NCBI RefSeq assembly: GCF_029873635.1
Contig: NC_080423.1
Coordinates: forward strand, 91,061,191-91,125,190
Reading direction: 5' to 3'
Length of the DNA: 64,000 nucleotides
Origin: Malania oleifera
Taxonomy: Eukaryota > Streptophyta > Magnoliopsida > Santalales > Ximeniaceae
Shown: positions 59,469-64,000 of the stretch, piece after piece
Numbering within the stretch: the first letter of the stretch is position 1
Layout: every line of letters begins with the position of its first letter
Position numbers and translations under genes: made by a program
The notes under the pieces: generated by a model
Databases searched by the model: none
The model's input: the letters and a program-made list of their open reading frames with translations, nothing else
Told to the model about the DNA's origin: nothing

Positions 59469-59780
59469 TTGTCTAAGGAGGCCTAAGATAATAGTTTATC
59501 TTATCTTTTTTTACCTGGTTCATTGAAGGCCTAACTACTTGAGGAGGGAACGTAATCCATTTTTACATCTAATATAGTATTCCTTCCCATTAACTATGAC
59601 TTCTAAATTTTCGAACCCTAAACACTCGAACTCTTTCACTTTTTTAAATATTCAAACACGAAACTTTCAATATCAAAATTACAAAACTCTTAACCTAAAA
59701 ATTTGGGGTGCCTAGTGTGAGACCTTACATATTTCTTTTATTATTCTTGTAATTTGTTGTTGTATTTCAGGGTGAACTGA
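58394..59780 (+). CDS. Non-specific lipid transfer protein, type 1 (two exons)
   Basis: Exon 1 is 58394-58749 and exon 2 is 59771-59780, giving about 121 residues ending Asp-Cys-Ser-Lys-Val-Asn. The signal peptide of about 29 residues ends Ala-Glu-Ala, leaving about 92 mature residues, normal for type 1. Cysteines are at 33, 43, 57-58, 78, 80, 103 and 117, with exact X9-X13-X19-X1-X22-X13 spacing. Pocket motifs TPADR and PYKIS are present. The family binds acyl lipids outside the cell, in cuticle or wall assembly and defence. Of the three copies this looks most canonical and most likely functional. Unspliced reading would add an unrelated AT-rich tail to 58858. Confidence 0.94.
58750..59770 (+). 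other. Intron of the third nsLTP gene
   Basis: Strong donor GTACGT after the second base of the Lys-119 codon and strong acceptor 'tgtatttcag'. Length is 1021 bases. It contains (ATT)n runs (59217-59240 and about 59432-59467) and a minus-strand SINE-like insert. Confidence 0.88.
59241..59436 (-). mobile_element. SINE-like element, minus strand
   Basis: On the minus strand, a B-box 'ggttcaaaccc' (plus-strand 59357-59367) lies about 60 bases after an A-box-like 'taagttcaggcgg' (about 59410-59422). The body ends in an (AAT)n tail (59217-59240). This is the layout of a tRNA-derived SINE. No clear target duplication was found because both sides are ATT-rich. Confidence 0.6.
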
Positions 59781-60326
59781 TGAATGGAACGAGCAACTTG
59801 GGGGCATAAGATGCATGTAAAAGCTAGCAAGAGAATAAGAGAGAGCTCCACCTATGCGAGCCCTCTCCCATTTTCCTTTGTGTTTTATGGGTGTTTTATG
59901 TAATTATTAATCGCCTTTCCAAATTCTATTTATGTGTTGCTTTTATTCCATGTTATCAGTCCTTTGCCCTACTGTCTTTCTTTCTTTCTTTCTTTTTTTA
60001 CAGCTTGGTAATCTTGTCTTTAAAATTAGAATTAATTTAAAATTTTTGTTTTTAAATTTTATAATTTCACAAATTATTTATTTAATATTAAGTGATTGTT
60101 GGATAATTTCTTTGTAAAATTTTGAAAAAATAAAAATAGTTAAAGTTTAAGTTCAAGATACTAATTAAAATTTAAAATATATTATTTTTTTACCCACTCT
60201 ACCAAAGTGAAAAGATTTAAAAGTCAATATCAAAATTAATTTTACAACAAATGTAATTATAAATTGCTATAAAGTGTACCACTACTCTTTTTAAAAGTCT
60301 TAACATACCAAACATTCACTCCATAT
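59781..60326. other. 3' flank of the third nsLTP
   Basis: The first ~150 bases are probably 3' untranslated sequence, with a 'tttatgtaattattaa' stretch that may guide polyadenylation. The rest is AT-rich with no recognisable gene. Confidence 0.45.
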
Positions 60327-63300
60327 TGTGATTTTTGGTTTAATTTCAAGAGGGGGTGAATTTGTTATTTTAAAAATTACTAGGTCAAATTACAATAGCA
60401 ATAAGTATATCACAACTTAGAATCTATCTAATCTAATATTAATCTAGCAGATATCAAAATAATTTACCCAAGTATCACAGTTCTAGTATTTCCCAATCAA
60501 ACACAAATTTGTATTTAAAGTGCACAAGTAGTAATATCAATGGAAAAATATAAGCAGACAAATATGGAAAAATAAAGAGTGTAGGGAAAGAGTGACACTT
60601 GGTTTTTATTGAGGTTCGGCAATCATGCCTACGTCCCCACCTTAAACCAACCCACTTGAGAATTCATTAAATGCTCACTTAACTGGGAGGAGCGACGCTA
60701 TTTAAGCCAAACCTACACCTTACAGGACAGTGCTTCATAACTCACCTAATCGGGTTAGAGCCAAACCGGTACACCTTACACGACAGTGTATTCCTCTTTC
60801 GATGATACCACATGCCGGGAATACAAAGATGATGAAATTTTGTGTACAAGTAAAGTGTTTCTACAATAAGCAAATGATGTACAAATCAAAGCTTATATGC
60901 ACTCTTGTATGATGAGAGATTAAGTTCGGTAGAGTTTATATGAAATCTCTCAAAAAATGTATTTAAGAAATAATGTGAGAGATAATGATAACGATGATCT
61001 TTGATTCAAATATATAGTATTTTCACTAAGTGTATTTTCAAAGATCTTAAGAACCCAAATAATATCTCCAAAGGGTATTTATCAAATATCAAGTATAAGA
61101 GATGTTGGAGTCTTAGCTTACCAAAAATAATTTTTCAATAAACACAATGTAAGCCTTTGAATCTTGCAATGAATATGCAAAGACTCAAAAGCTAAGAGGA
61201 GTTTTTTCCAACAATATTTATCAATAAGAAATAATATGGGAAAATCTCAAAGCTAACTCTCAAGAATGATTTTTAAAAACAAATAGATATCAGAGAGTGA
61301 AAAGCTTTTGAATGATATGTAATATGCTCTGAAGAATGAGTACTCAACCTATCTATAAATTGCAATCAATATGCAAATGAAGAAGATGAGTTTTAATGCT
61401 CTCTTTCTAAAAAGATTTTGCAAACAAATATGAGAATGAGAGTAAGATATATTCATCTATGTGAGAGTATATGAAGAATAACACAAAATATTTTCAGAGG
61501 ATTTTTTAGCTAATCAAAAGTACTAATCATGCTTTAGAATGGGGTATATATAGAATTCCCAAAAAATATAAACGTTAGGGACACGGAAGAATTATTAAGT
61601 TTGTTTAATTAAAAAATAAACTTGTTTTAGCTCTGATAAATAAGAAAACCTGAGAAGGACGGCCGACTAGCCAAAGTGCTGGTTGGCTGGCCTTTGTAAA
61701 TATTTCAAAAAATTTGAAGGGTCGGTTAGCTAGGTACAACACCGGTCTACTGGCCCTTGGCGATTTCCAAAAGGCCGAGAAATAGTCGGTTGGGCCAAGG
61801 TTTGGTTGGCTGGGCTTTTGAATGACCGATTGATGAGTCCCTAAAATGCATGATTGTAGACCCTCATTTATCTTTTTTTATCCTCATTTTATTATGTATT
61901 TTGCCAGAGTTATTATTGTTTAGAGCTATGCGAGGTTTTTTGTTTTTTTTAGTAAAAACAAGTTAAAACCATGGAGTTTGGCATTACGAGAAGCCAAGGG
62001 AGGATTTGGAGAACTCAAAGCACAAATCTGATGCTTAGCGAAGCTCCTGAAGCTTCAGATAATCAAGGGACAAGAAAACAGTGCTCGACCATGTGGTGCT
62101 ACCAGCAACACAAAGGCCAACTTAGTCTTCCATTGCGGACTTCAAGGTTCAGACTGAGATCAAAATACTGCAAGAGTCGACCAAGTGACTCTCCAGGGCG
62201 ACCACGTCGAGATACTGAGCTAGAACTGAGATTAGAACTACTGAGAGCCTCCACGAAGTGCTCGACTAGAGAAACCATAAGGAGCGACTATGTCAAGCTC
62301 CTGAGATTTCTTGAAGATCAAGATCCTGCAAGCCTCAACCATCAACCCAAAAAGCAAGACTTCATGGTGCGACCAAGTTGATAATGTTGAGGATTCAAAT
62401 CCCTATTTTCCCGAGAGATTCAAGTAGGGCATGGTCAAGGAAAACACAGGGGCGACTTGGTCGACAACGACGATCTTCTATGCTATATTTTCTTTAAACT
62501 TTCCTAAATTGTCAAACAAATTTTGTAAACCCTAGAGCCTATAAGTATTCGCTATGAACACAAGCTCTGGGTTCCTCTTTGGCCTTTCTTAGGTTAGTGA
62601 CAAACTTAAGATGTCATTGAGAGCCATTGTAGAATAGTTAGATTAGATTTCAATTTCTGTTTAGGTTTGTGTGTGAAGTGCCTGATGACTTTTGACAATC
62701 AGCGGTGTTCATGTGCTCTCCGTGTAGATTACACGATCATTCTCTTGTACCATCTGGCGTTAGTGACAGACGTTCTAAATACTAAAGGGATGATCTTTTA
62801 CATTCTTTCTCTTTACCACTTTCATTTAAATGCTTTCCTTTATAGCATGATTGTGATGAATGTCTGGTTGACAGGATAAGCACTTCTACAACTTCAGTCA
62901 GGTACACGTATTAGGCTATAGTCTCTCACAGGGGTTCTCGTGATCATTGTAATAAAGTATTCTTCAGTTCGCGACCATGCTTCAGATGGTTGGTGCACCC
63001 TTGCTAGTCCATGCCATCGAACGACTCCTTGGATTGTTTAGCTGAGTTTTGGTTAGTTGAATGTGGTAAACTCACTGAACTTAGATTACGCAAACAACAT
63101 CCTAGGTGTCATTCATGATTAAGCATTGCTTTGTAAGAGTAGAGTTAAGTTAGATTTACATGCTTTCATTTACATGTTTTCCAATAGTTGATAGAAAATA
63201 TCTTGAAAAAGTATCGTCTTTTACTTTTCTTTTACACAAGGCTACAATAGATTAATTTGGAAGTGGCTTGATAACTGCGCTTTTAAGTCCCTAAGGATCA

Positions 63301-63987
63301 ACACCCGACTTCCCCACTTTCTACTGAACTTGAGATTAAGTTAGGTTTTATAAATATTATTTTTAGTAGTTAAGGACCCAATCCTTGGCAAGCCTACCAC
63401 TGATCAACTGGGCTTTTGAATGGCCAGTCGGTTGAGGCTTTTTAACTCAAAGATAACTGGTAAGTTGGGAGCTTTAAGAATAGACCGAAACATAGGTCAG
63501 TTGGCTTGGCTTCCTAGGTGAAAAAGTGGTCGGTCGGCCGGGGAAAATAATAAGCCCAAATATTTAGGTCGGTCGATTGGGGCATTTTGAACGTGTAAGG
63601 GTCGGTCAACCAAGGTCATTAAAAAGTTATGTTTTTGCCTTTCAACCCTTATGTGTGTGAGTGTGAATTTTTAGTTAGAGGGGTTTTCATGAAAAGTTTT
63701 GGGACCTAAGGTCAGTCTATGGTCTTTCTTGATCTTTCAATCCCATCATGCATGAATGCATTATTACAGACCAATACTTAAATGCATTACAATACAACAT
63801 AGAATATCTTCATTCTTTTTACTCTTCTGATTGCCATCATGTAGTGAGCTTTGAGATCCTCATGGCTTTAATCATACCTCGACTATATGTTCCTTGTAAG
63901 AGAAATATATGTTCAAGCACTAGATGCACAAGTGAGATACTTTGGATTTGTCATAATCAAAATAGTTTAGGACTCATAAAGTCAACA
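60327..63987 (-). mobile_element. Long copia-type LTR (3' end of an element leaving the window), split by a solo LTR
   Basis: Left words (tgtga...tttcaagagggggtgaat) and right words (ttgtcataatcaaaat, then ggactcat and aagtcaaca) match the ends of the LTR at 49299-51338. With the solo LTR at 61831-63399 set aside it is about 2.09 kb, close to that LTR's 2.04 kb. The sequence right of 63987 (attacaccttttt) is the minus-strand equivalent of a polypurine tract, so the element body should lie beyond the window. Copies have diverged strongly, so this is an old insertion. GGTCGACC-like motifs lie at about 61660-61825 and 63410-63610. Confidence 0.7.
61831..63399 (+). mobile_element. Solo LTR, probably Ty3/gypsy, inside the copia-type LTR
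   Basis: Starts TGATGAGTCCCTAAAATGCA and ends CCTACCA. Flanks are CCGAT (61826-61830) and CTGAT (63400-63404), a target duplication with one difference. The stretch near 63270-63320 ('gcgcttttaagtccctaagg', then 'caacacccgacttcccca') resembles the U5 end of Athila/Tat-type LTRs. The open frame at 61971-62381 has no family resemblance. No internal region is present. Confidence 0.65.
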
Positions 63988-64000
63988 ATTACACCTTTTT

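Noticed and set aside
61971-62381. 136-codon + strand frame
   Set aside because: Lies entirely in a solo LTR and resembles no known protein.
1-64000. CRISPR arrays, bacterial operons, riboswitches
   Set aside because: The repeats are transposon subterminal motifs, microsatellites or LTRs, and genes and introns are plant-type.

Overview
This is a 64 kb piece of a plant nuclear genome, most likely a dicot. It is AT-rich and full of nested transposable elements, with three small GC-rich host genes between them. No organellar, bacterial or CRISPR features were seen. All identifications were made by eye from protein motifs, terminal repeats and target-site duplications; nothing was searched against a database.

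Host genes. Three type-1 non-specific lipid transfer proteins (nsLTPs) lie on the + strand at 9692-10197, 40707-42322 and 58394-59780. Each has a signal peptide, the eight-cysteine motif, and a single intron splitting the Lys codon of the C-terminal Asp-Cys-Ser-Lys. They look like one old tandem cluster pushed apart by about 30 kb and 16 kb of transposons. The third has textbook type-1 cysteine spacing; the second is divergent. A broken HMG-box gene copy (minus strand, about 52840-53269) is the only other host-gene trace recognised.

Layout. 1-6864: Ty3/gypsy-type LTR element with gag traces only, its left LTR cut by the window edge. 6865-9300: low-information DNA with a degenerate 'ggactcaattt' repeat field. 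9300-10500: first nsLTP. 10567-11220: about four diverged copies of a 160-180 bp tandem repeat. 11449-38760: remains of an outer CACTA (En/Spm) transposon carrying a ~620 bp tandem array. Into that array an inner CACTA of the same family (15232-30993, 15.8 kb) has inserted with a perfect ATG duplication. The inner copy holds a TNP2 transposase region, a Transposase_24-type gene, a 2.6 kb solo LTR, two large hairpins, and a subterminal-repeat plus GC-rich head. A Ty3/gypsy element (33023-38133, CAGGT duplication) sits in the outer copy's Transposase_24 gene. 38758-39532: Ty1/copia remnant. 40600-42400: second nsLTP, with a SINE in its intron. 43219-48604: Ty1/copia element with both LTRs and a TACAA duplication. 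48605-52560: older copia material on the minus strand and a stray CACTA fragment. 52840-57837: HMG-box pseudogene, an LTR-like stretch, a 1.36 kb inverted-repeat structure, and a LINE 3' end. 58200-59900: third nsLTP with a minus-strand SINE-like insert in its intron. 60327-63987: long copia-type LTR split by a 1.57 kb solo LTR.

How it fits together. The nsLTPs would make secreted lipid-binding proteins for the cell wall or cuticle. Everything between them is transposon strata whose order can be read from interruptions: outer CACTA first, then inner CACTA and the gypsy element, then the solo LTR inside the inner CACTA. No wholly new system was found. The most unusual signals are the nested same-family CACTA pair with its Spm-like control region, the two hairpins, and arrays of GTCGAC-centred motifs in several different LTR types.
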